From positions 62,001 through 126,000 of the forward strand of contig NZ_JAHKPZ010000036.1 of the NCBI RefSeq assembly GCF_018860825.1: a stretch of DNA of 64,000 bases. Reading direction: 5' to 3'. A model generated the notes under the pieces. The model worked only from the letters and a program-made list of their open reading frames with translations, searched no databases and was not told the DNA's origin. The DNA comes from Lacinutrix sp. C3R15. GTDB taxonomy: Bacteria; Bacteroidota; Bacteroidia; Flavobacteriales; Flavobacteriaceae. Below are positions 26,329-36,739 of the stretch, one piece after another; position 1 is the stretch's first letter; every line of letters starts with the position of its first letter. The position numbers and the translations under genes were made by a program.

Positions 26329-27588
26329 ATGAAAACTTCGACAACGTTTAGTATTCTGTTTTGGCTCAAACTATCAAAAGCTAAAAATGGAAAAGCACCT
26401 CTTTATGCACGTATAACGGTAAATGGGAAAAGAGCAGAAATTAGCCTCAAACGAAAAATTAAAATTGAATTTTGGAGCTCTGCCAAAAACAAAGTAAAAG
26501 GAACCAACCAAGAGGCTCGAATTATTAACGCATATTTGGACCAGGTATCTTCAGAGCTTCACCAATCCAAAAACGAATTAAAATCCGAAGGTAAGATTAC
26601 TTCAGCTCAAACCGTTAAGGCTCGTTACCTAAAAGAAGATGAACAAAATTATTCTTTAAATGATATCATAAAATATCATAATGAAGATATGGTAGGGAAA
26701 CTCAAATGGGGTACTCAAAAAAATTACTTCACAACACAAGGGTACATTGCAGATTTCATTTTTGTAAAATATAAAGTTACAGATATGTATTTAAAGCAAT
26801 TGGATTATAATTTCATTTTAAAGTTTGAAAAATACTTAAGAAATTTCACACCCACAGATCACCAAAAACCAATGGGTAACAATACTGTAATGAAGCATAT
26901 TGAACGCTTTAGAAAAATGATTACACTATCTTATAAACTGGAATGGATTGAAAGAGATCCGTTTATAAACTTCAAATCTAAATTTGTAAAAGTAGAAAGA
27001 GGCTATTTAACTGAAATGGAATTGAACGAAATTGAAGAAAAAGATTATTCAATTGAAAGACTACAATTAGTAAAGGATCTATTTGTTTTCGCCTGTTACA
27101 CCGGCTTGAGTTATATTGATGTAATAAACTTAACAGCAAGTGATATTAATTATGGTATAGATGGCGAGTTGTGGTTAATTATGAAAAGAGAGAAAACAAA
27201 CAATGCCTTACGAATTCCTATACTACCTAAAGCACTTACTTTAATTAATAAGTATAAAGAAAATCCAAAATCATTAGCAAATGCTACTGTATTTCCAAAA
27301 ATGTCAAACCAAAAATTAAATGCTTATTTAAAAGAAATAGCAGATTTATGCAGAATAGAAAAGAATCTAACATTTCATCTGGCACGACATACATTTGCTA
27401 CAACAGTAACTTTAAGTAATGGCGTACCTATTGAAACAGTATCTAAACTTTTAGGTCATTCTCGCATTTCAACAACACAAATTTATGCTAAAGTGATTGA
27501 ACGTAAGGTAAGTGATGATATGAAAACATTAAGAGCAAAATTTGAGAAAGGTGTAAAAACAACCAAAAACCAATCAAGTTTTATTTAA
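26329..27588 (+). CDS. Tyrosine recombinase, Bacteroidota integrase type
   Basis: A 419-residue site-specific integrase with an N-terminal arm-binding domain, a SAM-like core-binding domain and a catalytic domain. Visible catalytic residues are K289, H350-x-x-R353 (HLARHTF), H377 (LLGHS) and Y386. The first arginine is replaced by serine (S261, in YTGLSYID), as in the CTnDOT IntDOT group. It sits 203 bases inside the attL tRNA and reads away from it. An inverted repeat (CTTTCGTC/GACGAAAG, 26289-26326) immediately precedes its ATG and could be autoregulatory. Confidence 0.94.
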   Translation: MKTSTTFSILFWLKLSKAKNGKAPLYARITVNGKRAEISLKRKIKIEFWSSAKNKVKGTNQEARIINAYLDQVSSELHQSKNELKSEGKITSAQTVKARYLKEDEQNYSLNDIIKYHNEDMVGKLKWGTQKNYFTTQGYIADFIFVKYKVTDMYLKQLDYNFILKFEKYLRNFTPTDHQKPMGNNTVMKHIERFRKMITLSYKLEWIERDPFINFKSKFVKVERGYLTEMELNEIEEKDYSIERLQLVKDLFVFACYTGLSYIDVINLTASDINYGIDGELWLIMKREKTNNALRIPILPKALTLINKYKENPKSLANATVFPKMSNQKLNAYLKEIADLCRIEKNLTFHLARHTFATTVTLSNGVPIETVSKLLGHSRISTTQIYAKVIERKVSDDMKTLRAKFEKGVKTTKNQSSFI

Positions 27589-27626
27589 AGCAAAGTTAAA
27601 ATCTATTCAAATTGAATTAAATTTTA

Positions 27627-27634
27627 TACCTTTG
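27627..27634 (+). promoter_or_regulatory. -7 box before the copper module
   Basis: TACCTTTG fits TAnnTTTG and lies eight bases before the ATG at 27643, which would give a very short leader. There is no well-spaced TTG upstream (the nearest is 12 bases), so this is a weak call. Confidence 0.35.
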
Positions 27635-27642
27635 TTTTCAAT

Positions 27643-28056
27643 ATGAAACAAGTATTCCATAAAATAATGTCACTTTTAATGGCTTTTGTAGTGTTATTTT
27701 CTACAATGTCATTTACTGTAGATATGCACTATTGTGGAGATACTTTAATGGATACAGCTATATTCCATAAAGCAGAAACCTGTGGAATGGAAATGGAAAA
27801 CCCATTAACTGATGGGTGTTCTATAACAAAAAAGAATTGTTGTAGTGATGAACAATTAGCTGTTGATGGTCAAAATGAATTACAACTTCAAGTTGATAAA
27901 ATTACTTTTGAGCAGCAGGTATTTATTGCTTCTTTCGTATATACTTACATTAACCTTTTTGAAGGGTTAGATAATAACGTATCTTCTTTCGAAGAATACG
28001 AACCACCACTTGTCGTCAAGCAAATCTTCAAGATTGACGAGACTTATTTAATTTGA
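27643..28056 (+). CDS. HYC_CC_PP family secreted protein
   Basis: A 137-residue protein with an N-terminal hydrophobic signal (IMSLLMAFVVLFSTMSFTV), then the family motifs that give its name: HYCG (residues about 30-33), CC (KKNCCSDE) and a PP near the C terminus (YEPPLVV). Two further cysteines lie in AETCGMEM. Probably a periplasmic or membrane-linked metal-binding protein. It directly precedes a CusA-type pump, fitting a copper-handling role, which is inferred, not proven. Confidence 0.8.
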   Translation: MKQVFHKIMSLLMAFVVLFSTMSFTVDMHYCGDTLMDTAIFHKAETCGMEMENPLTDGCSITKKNCCSDEQLAVDGQNELQLQVDKITFEQQVFIASFVYTYINLFEGLDNNVSSFEEYEPPLVVKQIFKIDETYLI

Positions 28057-28078
28057 TTTTTAAACATTAGACTGTTTT

Positions 28079-28110
28079 ATCCTATGGCTGTATGTCATAA
28101 GGATGATTTT
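28079..28110 (+). promoter_or_regulatory. Hairpin in the leader of cusA
   Basis: ATCCTATG (28079-28086) and CATAAGGAT (28096-28104) pair with a one-base bulge around a 9-base loop, followed by GATTTTTTG. It may be an attenuator or partial terminator between the HYC_CC_PP gene and cusA. Confidence 0.45.
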
Positions 28111-28164
28111 TTGTATTCGGTGTTTTCTTAACACCTATGTCTAACTATTTAATAATCAAAGACA

Positions 28165-31100
28165 ATGCTAAATAAAAGCATCAAATTTTTAATAGAAAAT
28201 AAACTCGTAGCAGTATTATTACTTGTTCTCTTTATAGGCTGGGGAACGGTAAATGCACCATTTAATTGGGAAACAGGATTTTTACCAAGTAACCCTGTAG
28301 CTGTAGACGCTATTCCCGATATTGGAGAGAACCAACAAATAGTATTTACTAAATGGGATGGTCGTTCACCACAAGATATAGAAGACCAAATAACCTATCC
28401 ATTAACAACATCTTTACTCGGTATTCCAGGAGTAAAAACCATTCGTAGTTCGTCTATGTTTGGCTTTTCAAGTATCTATATCATTTTTGAAGAAGATATT
28501 GAGTTTTACTGGAGTCGTAGTAGAATATTAGAAAAACTCAACTCGTTACCAAGCGGATTATTACCCGAAGGTGTTAATCCTGCTTTGGGTCCAGATGCCA
28601 CAGGATTAGGGCAAATTTTTTGGTACACATTAGAAGGTCGTGATGAAAACGGAAATGTAACAGGTGGTTGGGATTTACAAGAATTACGAAGTATTCAAGA
28701 CTACTATGTTAAATATGCACTATCGTCTGCAAGTGGCGTATCAGAAGTGGCATCAATTGGTGGTTATGTACAAGAATACCAAGTAGATGTTAATCCGGAA
28801 TTAATGCGTCAATACAATATTGGTTTACATCATATTGTAAAAGCAGTAAAAGAAAGTAATAAAGATATTGGTGCACAAACTTTAGAAATTAATCAAGCCG
28901 AATATTTAGTTAGAGGTTTAGGTTATGTAAAATCTATTTCCGACATAGAAAATGCAGTAGTTACTTCCGAAGATTACACAGCGATTAAAATTAAAGACAT
29001 AGGAAAAGTGTCTTTAGGTCCTGCAACTCGAAGAGGATTACTGGACAAGGAAGGTGCAGAAGTTGTTGGTGCTGTCGTAGTAGCGCGATATGGTGCGAAT
29101 CCAATGGAAGTTATCAATAATGTTAAAGAAAAAATTAACGAATTAAGCGCAGGACTACCTTCAAAAGTATTAGCCGATGGCAGAACTTCACAAGTAACTA
29201 TTGTTCCTTTTTATGACAGAACAGAACTCATTCAGGAAACTTTAGGGACACTTAATGAAGCCCTAACATTAGAAATACTAATTACTATTTTAGTTATAAT
29301 CATTATGGTATTTAATCTTCGAGCTTCTGTATTGATTTCTGGCTTACTACCAGTTGCTGTATTAATGGTTTTTATAGCAATGAAACTCTTTGGTGTAGAT
29401 GCTAATATTGTGGCTTTATCAGGTATCGCTATTGCTATTGGTACAATGGTAGATGTAGGTGTAATACTTTCAGAAAACATCATTAGGCATTTAGATGAAA
29501 ACAAAGATAAACTGCCTATAAATAATGTGGTTTACAACGCAACAGCAGAAGTATCTGGAGCAATTGTAACAGCAGTTATGACAACCATTATAAGTTTTAT
29601 TCCTGTATTTACAATGATTGGAGCTGAAGGAAAATTATTCAGACCATTAGCCTTTACTAAAACATTTGCTTTAACAGCTTCAATTATTGTAGCGTTGTTT
29701 TTAATTCCACCCTTTGCTGCATTTTTATTTAAAAAGAAAAACATTAAAACCAATTTCAAATATGTTTTAAATGGGGTTTTAATAGCATTAGGAATTATTG
29801 CCACAGTCTATGGTTATTGGTTAGGTTTAATCTTGGTAGCTTTTGGAGTTACAACACTATTAAGTGTTCAAAAAATGATAAGCGAAAAACAAGCAAATCT
29901 TATTAATATTATCATATCTGTATCTGCTATTGTGTTTTTATTAGCTGAATATTGGAGACCTTTAGGTGTAGATAAAAGCATCTTTTGGAATCTCATTTTT
30001 GTAAGTATTATTTGCTTTGGTTTATTAGGTGTTTTCTCATTATTCATAAGGTATTATACACGTATTTTAAAATGGTGTTTGAACAATAAACTAATATTCT
30101 TATCCATACCAACAGCTATTGTAATAGCAGGTTTTTTCATAATGAAAAATACAGGCAAAGAATTTATGCCATCTTTAAATGAAGGTTCTTTTTTATTAAT
30201 GCCAACTTCAATGCCACATTCTGGAGTCGAAGAAAACAAACGTGTTTTACAACAGTTAGATATGGCTGTAGCAAGTATTCCAGAGATAAAAACCGTAGTT
30301 GGTAAAGCAGGTCGTACAGAATCAGCTTTAGATCCAGCGCCTTTGTCTATGTATGAAAATATTATTCAGTATAAATCAGAATATATGCTGAATAAAAACG
30401 GAGAACGTCAACGTTACAAAGTAAATAATGATGGTTTATTTGAATTAAAAGATGGACGTTTCATCGCTAATCCTAATAATACAGAAAATGTCACTTTGAG
30501 CGCTGTAGAAAGGTCGCAATTAATAGAAGATAATAATGGCGAATTTTATCGAAACTGGCGACCAGAAATAAAATCACCAAACGATATTTGGAATGACATT
30601 GTAAAAGTTACCAAGTTACCAGGCGTTACTTCTGCACCTAAACTACAACCTATTGAAACACGATTGGTAATGCTGCAAACAGGTATGCGTGCACCAATGG
30701 GAATAAAAGTTAAAGGTCAAGATTTAAAACAAATTGAAGCCTTTGGTGTACAGTTAGAAGGAATTTTAAAACAAGCTGATGGTGTAAAAGACGAAGCTGT
30801 TTTTGCAGACCGTATTGTAGGAAAACCTTATTTACTTATTGATATTGATAGGGAAAAAATTGCACGTTATGGTATATCTATACAAGATGTACAAGAGGTG
30901 CTAAAAGTAGCTGTTGGTGGTATGGTTTTAACCCAAACTGTTGAAGGTAGGGAGCGTTATGGAGTACGTGTTAGATACCCAAGAGAATTAAGAGCTAATC
31001 CAACCGATTTAAAGCAAATCTATGTGCCAGTTGAAAAAGGCAGTCCAGTACCATTAAGCGAATTGGCAACCATTAGATATGAACAAGGGCCACAAGTTAT

Positions 31101-31872
31101 TAAGAGTGAGGATACTTTTTTAGTAGGCTATGTATTATTCGATAAAATGGATGGCTTTGCAGAAGTAAATGTTGTTGAAAATGCACAAGCTTTAATTCAG
31201 CAAAAAATAGATTCAGGCGAATTGGTAGTACCAAAAGGGGTTAATTATCAATTTACAGGAAGCTATGAAAATCAAATAAGAGCAGAAAAAACTTTATCGG
31301 TTGTAGTGCCTTTGGCATTGGCTATTATTTTCTTAATACTCTATTTTCAATTCCGTTCAGTAGGTACATCATTAATGGTATTTACTGGTATTGCAGTTGC
31401 TTTTGCAGGTGGTTTTTTAATGATCTGGTTATATGGTCAAGATTGGTTTTTAAACTTCAACTTTTTTGGCGAAAATCTGCGTGATTTATTTCAGATGCAT
31501 CCAATTAATTTGAGTGTTGCTGTTTGGGTAGGCTTTATTGCACTTTTCGGAATTGCAACCGATGATGGTGTAGTTATGGCAACGTACTTAACTCAAATAT
31601 TTGAAAGGAATACACCAAAAAACAAAAAGCAAATCAGAGCAGCTGTTGTTGAAGCAGGAGAAAAACGTATTAGACCGTGTTTAATGACTACTGCAACAAC
31701 CATATTGGCATTATTACCAGTATTAACCTCAACAGGTCGTGGTAGTGATATTATGATTCCTATGGCAATACCAAGTTTTGGAGGTATGCTAATTGCCTTA
31801 ATCACCTTATTTGTAGTACCAGTTTTATACAGCTGGAAAGCAGAAGCTCAACTAAAAAGAACATCAAAATGA
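28165..31872 (+). CDS. cusA: Copper/silver efflux RND pump, CusA type
   Basis: A 1235-residue inner-membrane RND transporter of the heavy-metal subfamily. The copper/silver-type pattern is seen in the TM4 region (IAIAIGTMVDVGVILSENI), and DPAPLSMYENIIQ and QTGMRAPMGIKVKG match CusA methionine-site regions. It is longer than the usual 1050 residues because of an insertion at residues 525-630 with about four extra hydrophobic segments. It overlaps the channel gene by four bases. It exports monovalent metal by proton antiport with the CusB- and CusC-like proteins. Confidence 0.92.
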   Translation: MLNKSIKFLIENKLVAVLLLVLFIGWGTVNAPFNWETGFLPSNPVAVDAIPDIGENQQIVFTKWDGRSPQDIEDQITYPLTTSLLGIPGVKTIRSSSMFGFSSIYIIFEEDIEFYWSRSRILEKLNSLPSGLLPEGVNPALGPDATGLGQIFWYTLEGRDENGNVTGGWDLQELRSIQDYYVKYALSSASGVSEVASIGGYVQEYQVDVNPELMRQYNIGLHHIVKAVKESNKDIGAQTLEINQAEYLVRGLGYVKSISDIENAVVTSEDYTAIKIKDIGKVSLGPATRRGLLDKEGAEVVGAVVVARYGANPMEVINNVKEKINELSAGLPSKVLADGRTSQVTIVPFYDRTELIQETLGTLNEALTLEILITILVIIIMVFNLRASVLISGLLPVAVLMVFIAMKLFGVDANIVALSGIAIAIGTMVDVGVILSENIIRHLDENKDKLPINNVVYNATAEVSGAIVTAVMTTIISFIPVFTMIGAEGKLFRPLAFTKTFALTASIIVALFLIPPFAAFLFKKKNIKTNFKYVLNGVLIALGIIATVYGYWLGLILVAFGVTTLLSVQKMISEKQANLINIIISVSAIVFLLAEYWRPLGVDKSIFWNLIFVSIICFGLLGVFSLFIRYYTRILKWCLNNKLIFLSIPTAIVIAGFFIMKNTGKEFMPSLNEGSFLLMPTSMPHSGVEENKRVLQQLDMAVASIPEIKTVVGKAGRTESALDPAPLSMYENIIQYKSEYMLNKNGERQRYKVNNDGLFELKDGRFIANPNNTENVTLSAVERSQLIEDNNGEFYRNWRPEIKSPNDIWNDIVKVTKLPGVTSAPKLQPIETRLVMLQTGMRAPMGIKVKGQDLKQIEAFGVQLEGILKQADGVKDEAVFADRIVGKPYLLIDIDREKIARYGISIQDVQEVLKVAVGGMVLTQTVEGRERYGVRVRYPRELRANPTDLKQIYVPVEKGSPVPLSELATIRYEQGPQVIKSEDTFLVGYVLFDKMDGFAEVNVVENAQALIQQKIDSGELVVPKGVNYQFTGSYENQIRAEKTLSVVVPLALAIIFLILYFQFRSVGTSLMVFTGIAVAFAGGFLMIWLYGQDWFLNFNFFGENLRDLFQMHPINLSVAVWVGFIALFGIATDDGVVMATYLTQIFERNTPKNKKQIRAAVVEAGEKRIRPCLMTTATTILALLPVLTSTGRGSDIMIPMAIPSFGGMLIALITLFVVPVLYSWKAEAQLKRTSK

Positions 31873-33092
31873 AACATATAAAAACAATCTTTTTTCTTTT
31901 TTCTTTTCTCTTTGTTCTCAAAGGAAATGCACAAGAATTACAAACTTTAATCGATGAAGCTTTGGTAAACAATCCAGAGATTCAAAAATTCGAGTTACAG
32001 CACAAGAGAGTTTCAGAAAAAGTAAATGAAGTTAATACCATTCCAAATACCGAATTTGGAGTAGGTTATTTTGTAAGTGAGCCAGAAACAAGAACTGGAG
32101 CCCAACGCTTTAAAGTTTCTGCAAAACAAATGTTGCCTTGGTTTGGCTCAATAACAGCAAGAGAAAATTATGTAAGTTCTTTAGCTGAAACTAAATATGA
32201 AGATATTGTAATTGCCAAACGTAAATTAATGGTTTCGGTATCACAATCGTATTACAAGTTATATACTAATAAAGCAAAACAAAAAGTATTAACTAACAAT
32301 ATCGAACTCTTAAAAACTTACGAAACAATGGCTTTAACTTCTGTCGAAGTTGGCAAAGCTTCAGCAGTAGATGTGTTACGATTACAGATGCGTCAAAATG
32401 AATTACAACAATTAAAAGAAGTGTTGCAACAACAATTTTTAGCAGAACAAACAACCTTAAATAAACTTTTAAATAGAGAAAAAGAGGTTTCTATAGTTGT
32501 TGTTGATAAATTAAATATGCCTTCTGAAGATTTTGAAATCACTTTTGAAAATTTAGCATTGCATCCTGAATTATTAAAATATGATAAACTCTTTAAATCC
32601 ATTGAACAATCAGAATTATTAAACCAAAAAGAAAGCAGTCCTATGATTGGTTTTGGATTAGATTATATCAATGTGGCGAAACGTCCAAATATGGACTTTA
32701 GCGATAATGGAAAAGATATTGTAATGCCAATGGTGTCTTTATCAATACCAATATTTAATAAAAAATATAAATCGAAAACAAAGCAAAACGAGTTACAACA
32801 GCAGGAAATTACTGCACAAAAACAAGAACGCTTAAATACTTTGGAAACGCTTTTAGATAAAGCAATAAAAGAAAGAGTGTCTGCAAGAATAAGTTATAAA
32901 ACTCAAACCAAAAATTTGAAGCAAGCTAATGATGCAGAGCAAATATTAATCAAAAGTTACGAAACAGGAACAATTGATTTTAATGATGTTTTAGACATTC
33001 AAGAACTGCAATTAAAGTTTCAAATGAATCAAATAGAATCGATTAAAACTTATTATTTACAAACCACAATCATCAATTATTTAAGCAACTAA
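31869..33092 (+). CDS. TolC-family outer-membrane channel, CusC-like
   Basis: A 407-residue outer-membrane efflux protein. A signal peptide (IFFLFSFLFVLKGNAQ) is followed by two OEP repeats: LIDEALVNNPEIQKFELQ is typical of the start, and the second half has a long coiled coil (RLNTLETLLDKAIKERVSARISYK). It overlaps cusA by ATGA. It likely docks onto the CusA-CusB complex. Confidence 0.9.
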   Translation: MKHIKTIFFLFSFLFVLKGNAQELQTLIDEALVNNPEIQKFELQHKRVSEKVNEVNTIPNTEFGVGYFVSEPETRTGAQRFKVSAKQMLPWFGSITARENYVSSLAETKYEDIVIAKRKLMVSVSQSYYKLYTNKAKQKVLTNNIELLKTYETMALTSVEVGKASAVDVLRLQMRQNELQQLKEVLQQQFLAEQTTLNKLLNREKEVSIVVVDKLNMPSEDFEITFENLALHPELLKYDKLFKSIEQSELLNQKESSPMIGFGLDYINVAKRPNMDFSDNGKDIVMPMVSLSIPIFNKKYKSKTKQNELQQQEITAQKQERLNTLETLLDKAIKERVSARISYKTQTKNLKQANDAEQILIKSYETGTIDFNDVLDIQELQLKFQMNQIESIKTYYLQTTIINYLSN

Positions 33093-33119
33093 AAACAAGT
33101 ATAATTTAAAACAATAAAA

Positions 33120-33713
33120 ATGAAATATTTAAAAACAATAGTAGCAATTTTAGTAATCTCTTTAATAAATCTTACAATAATTTCTTGTAAAGATGCAAAA
33201 AAGGAGAATACTCAAGACAGCATAGTTCATTCAGAAATGAACCATAACAAAATGGATAAATCCAATAATATGATGGATGATAATTCACAAAATTCAGGTG
33301 TTCAAAAAGTGTTAGCAGACTATATGATACTTAAAGATGCTTTAGTAGAAACCGACAAAAACAAAGCTGCTAAAGCTGGCGATAAATTGAACAATACTTT
33401 GAGCAAATTTGAAATAAATGGTTTTACTGTTGAACAGCAAAAAGAACTTAAAGATATTATTACAGATGCCAAAGAACACGCAGAACATATTGGTAGAAGT
33501 GAAATAGATCACCAAAGAGAACATTTTAAAACATTGAGTAAGGATATTATGGATATGGTTGCAATTACCGGTACTAAAAATACTTTATATCAACAATTTT
33601 GTCCAATGTATGATGGTGGCAGCGCTTGGTTAAGTTTGAACAAGGAAATTAAAAATCCTTATTACGGTAGTAAAATGCTGAAATGTGGTAAAGTGCAAAA
33701 AGAGATTAACTAA
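33120..33713 (+). CDS. DUF3347 lipoprotein
   Basis: A 197-residue protein with a lipoprotein signal (LINLTIISC) and a Met/Asn/His-rich segment (HSEMNHNKMDKSNNMM) followed by a DUF3347 domain (VLADYMILKDALVETD ... FCPMYDGGSAWLSLNKEIKNPYYGSKMLKCGKV). DUF3347 is found in periplasmic copper-binding proteins and CusB-like adaptors. The methionine and histidine cluster suggests Cu(I) capture. The same domain forms the C terminus of the CusB-like protein at 36740. Confidence 0.85.
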   Translation: MKYLKTIVAILVISLINLTIISCKDAKKENTQDSIVHSEMNHNKMDKSNNMMDDNSQNSGVQKVLADYMILKDALVETDKNKAAKAGDKLNNTLSKFEINGFTVEQQKELKDIITDAKEHAEHIGRSEIDHQREHFKTLSKDIMDMVAITGTKNTLYQQFCPMYDGGSAWLSLNKEIKNPYYGSKMLKCGKVQKEIN

Positions 33714-34169
33714 ATGAAAATTGTAAAAATCATAGCATTGGTTTTAGTGGTGTGTTTTGTAGGCATACAGTTTATGCCTACAGAACTAAACCAAAGTAAT
33801 ATCGTACCAAAAACAGATTTTTTATTGGTAAATAATACACCTAAAAATATCAATACATTATTGCAAACGTCCTGTTATGATTGTCACAGTAATAATACAA
33901 GCTATCCTTGGTATAATAAAATTCAACCCATTGCTTGGTTTCTCGAAAACCATATTGCCGATGGAAAAGAAGAGCTGAATTTTAATAACTGGGACACGTA
34001 TTCAACCAGAAGAAAGAATAGCAAATTAAAGTCAATTATTAATCAGATTAAGAACAATGAAATGCCACTTTCATCTTACACCTTAATTCATAAAAACGCA
34101 AAATTATCAACATCTGAAAAGACATTGGTTATTGATTATATAAAGAAACTAAAAGGCAATTTAAAATAA
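33714..34169 (+). CDS. Haem-binding domain (CxxCH) protein
   Basis: A 151-residue protein with one N-terminal membrane helix, then LLQTSCYDCHSNNTSYPWYNKIQPIAWFLENHI, typical of the Bacteroidota haem-binding domain with CxxCH for covalent haem. The family is often found in copper or oxidative-stress clusters. It abuts the DUF3347 stop (TAA-ATG). A redox role for periplasmic copper is possible but inferred. Confidence 0.85.
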   Translation: MKIVKIIALVLVVCFVGIQFMPTELNQSNIVPKTDFLLVNNTPKNINTLLQTSCYDCHSNNTSYPWYNKIQPIAWFLENHIADGKEELNFNNWDTYSTRRKNSKLKSIINQIKNNEMPLSSYTLIHKNAKLSTSEKTLVIDYIKKLKGNLK

Positions 34170-34170
34170 A

Positions 34171-34228
34171 GCCCTGATGTGGGAAGGAAATACTAATTAA
34201 TTGGTTAATAGCCCTTCCCTTGTCAGGC
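34171..34228 (+). promoter_or_regulatory. Strong intercistronic hairpin before copA
   Basis: Left arm GCCCTGATGTGGGAAGG (34171-34187) pairs with CCTTCCCTTGTCAGGC (34213-34228): about 13 base pairs in two blocks with a 3-nt internal mismatch and one bulge, loop about 25 bases. It lies 15 bases before the copA ATG. It has no T tail, so it is probably a processing or translation-control element rather than a terminator. Confidence 0.55.
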
Positions 34229-34242
34229 ACAAAAATAAAATA

Positions 34243-36735
34243 ATGAAACACACATATCATATACACGGAATGACTTGCAACGGTTGTCGCAGTCACGTAG
34301 AAGAAACACTTTCAAAAGTTGATGATGTTTCAAACGTAAAAGTCAATTTAGAAAAATCAGAAGCTATTATTGAAATGCAATCACATATTTCAATTGAAAT
34401 ATTTCAAAAAGCATTAAAAGATGATGGTGGTCGATATAGTATTCATAAACAAGGTAAACACCAACCTAATAAAGAAAAAAAGCAGGAACAACCTAAAGGC
34501 AAAGGAACAGGTACATTTTATTGTCCTATGCACTGCGAAGAAGACAAAACATATAATAAAGCAGGTGATTGTCCTGTTTGTGGAATGGACTTGGTGGAAG
34601 AAAGAAGTTTAACTACAACAAGTAGCCAATTTACGTGTCCAATGCACCCAGAAATAATTAAAGACGAAGCAGGTTCTTGTCCTGTTTGTGGGATGGATTT
34701 AGTGCCATTAGAAGCGGATATTTCAGAAGAAGACAAAACCTATAAAAAATTGTTGAAAAAGTTTTGGATAGCTGTAATTTTTACTGTGCCAATATTTTTA
34801 ATAGCAATGTCAGAAGCATTAGATAATAATCCTTTATATAATGTTTTAGAACAAAAACAATGGAACTGGATTCAGTTTGCATTATCAATCCCTGTAGTGT
34901 TTTATGCAACTTGGATGTTCTTTAAACGTGCTTACACATCAATAAAAACAATGAACCTGAATATGTTTACTTTAATTGGTATTGGTTCGGGTATCGCGTG
35001 GTTATTTAGTGTATTTGCAATGGTATTTCCAGATGTATTTCCACAAGATTTTAAAACAGCCGATGGTAATGTATTTGTTTATTTTGAAGCTACAACGGTA
35101 ATTTTAACATTAGTATTATTAGGTCAATTATTAGAAGCAAGAGCACATAGTCAAACAAGTGGCGCAATAAAAGAATTACTAAAATTAGTGCCTTCAACAG
35201 CAACATTGGTTACTAATGGAGAAGATAAAGTTATTGCAATCGATAAAATTGAAAAAGACAATTTATTACGAGTTAAGCCTGGAGAAAAAATTCCAGTAGA
35301 TGGTAGTATTGTAGAAGGTCATAGTAGCATTGATGAATCTATGATTACTGGAGAACCAATTCCTGTAGATAAGAGCATAGACGATAAAGTAAGTTCTGGC
35401 ACAATTAACGGTACAAAGTCATTTATTATGAAAGCTGAAAAGGTAGGTTCCGAAACCTTACTTTCTCAAATTATTCATATGGTAAATAATGCAAGTCGTT
35501 CAAAAGCACCTATTCAAAAATTAGCAGATAGAATATCTAAATACTTTGTTCCAATTGTATTAGTTGTTGCAGTAATAACATTTATAGTTTGGGCTATTTT
35601 TGGTCCAGAACCTGCTTATGTTTTTGCCTTTGTAAATGCAATTGCTGTATTAATTATTGCTTGTCCTTGTGCATTAGGTTTGGCAACACCAATGTCTGTT
35701 ATGGTTGGTGTTGGTAGAGGTGCACAATCTGGTGTATTAATTAAAAATGCTGAAGCATTAGAAAAAATGAATAAGGTAGATACGCTTATTGTAGATAAAA
35801 CAGGTACGATTACTGAAGGAAAACCATCAGTTGAAAAAGTAATCTCAATTAATAATTTAAAAGAAGAAAAGCTACTTCATTTCATTGCTTCCTTAAATCA
35901 ATATAGCGAACATCCTTTAGCAGAAGCTATTGTAAACTATGGTAAATCTAAAAATACTGTAATTACAAAAGTAAACGATTTTCAAGCTGTAGCAGGAAAA
36001 GGTGTTATAGGTACTGTTGAAAACAAAAAAGTTGCTTTAGGTAATGCAAAGTTATTAGAGCAGTTTGCCATAACTATTTCTAAAAATTTAGAAACTAATG
36101 TGGTTGCAGAACAAGAACAAGGTAAAACAGTATCGTATATAGCAGTAGATAATGAAGCTGTTGGATATGTAACTATTTTCGATGCCATTAAAACCACAAG
36201 TCAAAATGCTATTAAACAACTACAAGATAATGGTGTTGAGGTAATAATGCTAACTGGTGATAATAAAAATACTGCAAAATCGGTAGCAGAACAATTAAAC
36301 CTTAAACACTATAAAGCAGAATGTCTTCCAGAAGATAAATTGAATGAAATTGATAAACTTCAACAAAAAGGAAGTGTTGTAGCAATGGCAGGTGATGGTA
36401 TTAACGATGCGCCAGCTTTAGCACAATCAGATGTTGGTATTGCAATGGGTACAGGTACAGATGTAGCTATTGAAAGCGCTTCAATTACGTTAGTAAAAGG
36501 AGATTTACAAGGTATTGTAAAAGCTAAAAAATTAAGTCACGCTGTTGTTAAAAACATAAAGCAGAATCTCTTTTTTGCTTTTATATACAATGTATTGGGT
36601 GTGCCCATTGCAGCAGGTGTTTTATACCCAATATTCGGGTTATTACTCTCACCAATGATTGCAGCTTTAGCAATGAGTTTTAGTTCAGTATCAGTAATTG
36701 CAAACGCATTAAGATTAAGAAATATTAAAATATAG
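34243..36735 (+). CDS. copA: Copper-translocating P1B-type ATPase
   Basis: An 830-residue metal pump. Order: HMA domain with GMTCNGC (C12, C15), two HMBD domains (CPMHC...CPVCGMDLV and CPMHP...CPVCGMDLV), membrane helices, actuator (ITGEP), the transport motif CPC (residues 474-476), phosphorylation motif DKTGT (D518), SEHPLAEA and GDGINDAPA. The CPC plus HMA indicates Cu(I)/Ag(I) export. The ATG at 34243 follows the hairpin; a TTG start at 34201 would place translation inside the hairpin. It is followed by the CusB-like gene after four bases. Confidence 0.95.
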   Translation: MKHTYHIHGMTCNGCRSHVEETLSKVDDVSNVKVNLEKSEAIIEMQSHISIEIFQKALKDDGGRYSIHKQGKHQPNKEKKQEQPKGKGTGTFYCPMHCEEDKTYNKAGDCPVCGMDLVEERSLTTTSSQFTCPMHPEIIKDEAGSCPVCGMDLVPLEADISEEDKTYKKLLKKFWIAVIFTVPIFLIAMSEALDNNPLYNVLEQKQWNWIQFALSIPVVFYATWMFFKRAYTSIKTMNLNMFTLIGIGSGIAWLFSVFAMVFPDVFPQDFKTADGNVFVYFEATTVILTLVLLGQLLEARAHSQTSGAIKELLKLVPSTATLVTNGEDKVIAIDKIEKDNLLRVKPGEKIPVDGSIVEGHSSIDESMITGEPIPVDKSIDDKVSSGTINGTKSFIMKAEKVGSETLLSQIIHMVNNASRSKAPIQKLADRISKYFVPIVLVVAVITFIVWAIFGPEPAYVFAFVNAIAVLIIACPCALGLATPMSVMVGVGRGAQSGVLIKNAEALEKMNKVDTLIVDKTGTITEGKPSVEKVISINNLKEEKLLHFIASLNQYSEHPLAEAIVNYGKSKNTVITKVNDFQAVAGKGVIGTVENKKVALGNAKLLEQFAITISKNLETNVVAEQEQGKTVSYIAVDNEAVGYVTIFDAIKTTSQNAIKQLQDNGVEVIMLTGDNKNTAKSVAEQLNLKHYKAECLPEDKLNEIDKLQQKGSVVAMAGDGINDAPALAQSDVGIAMGTGTDVAIESASITLVKGDLQGIVKAKKLSHAVVKNIKQNLFFAFIYNVLGVPIAAGVLYPIFGLLLSPMIAALAMSFSSVSVIANALRLRNIKI

Positions 36736-36739
36736 AAAA

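Noticed and set aside
29232-30239. Minus-strand open frames within cusA
   Set aside because: Shadow frames of the RND pump gene with low-complexity composition.
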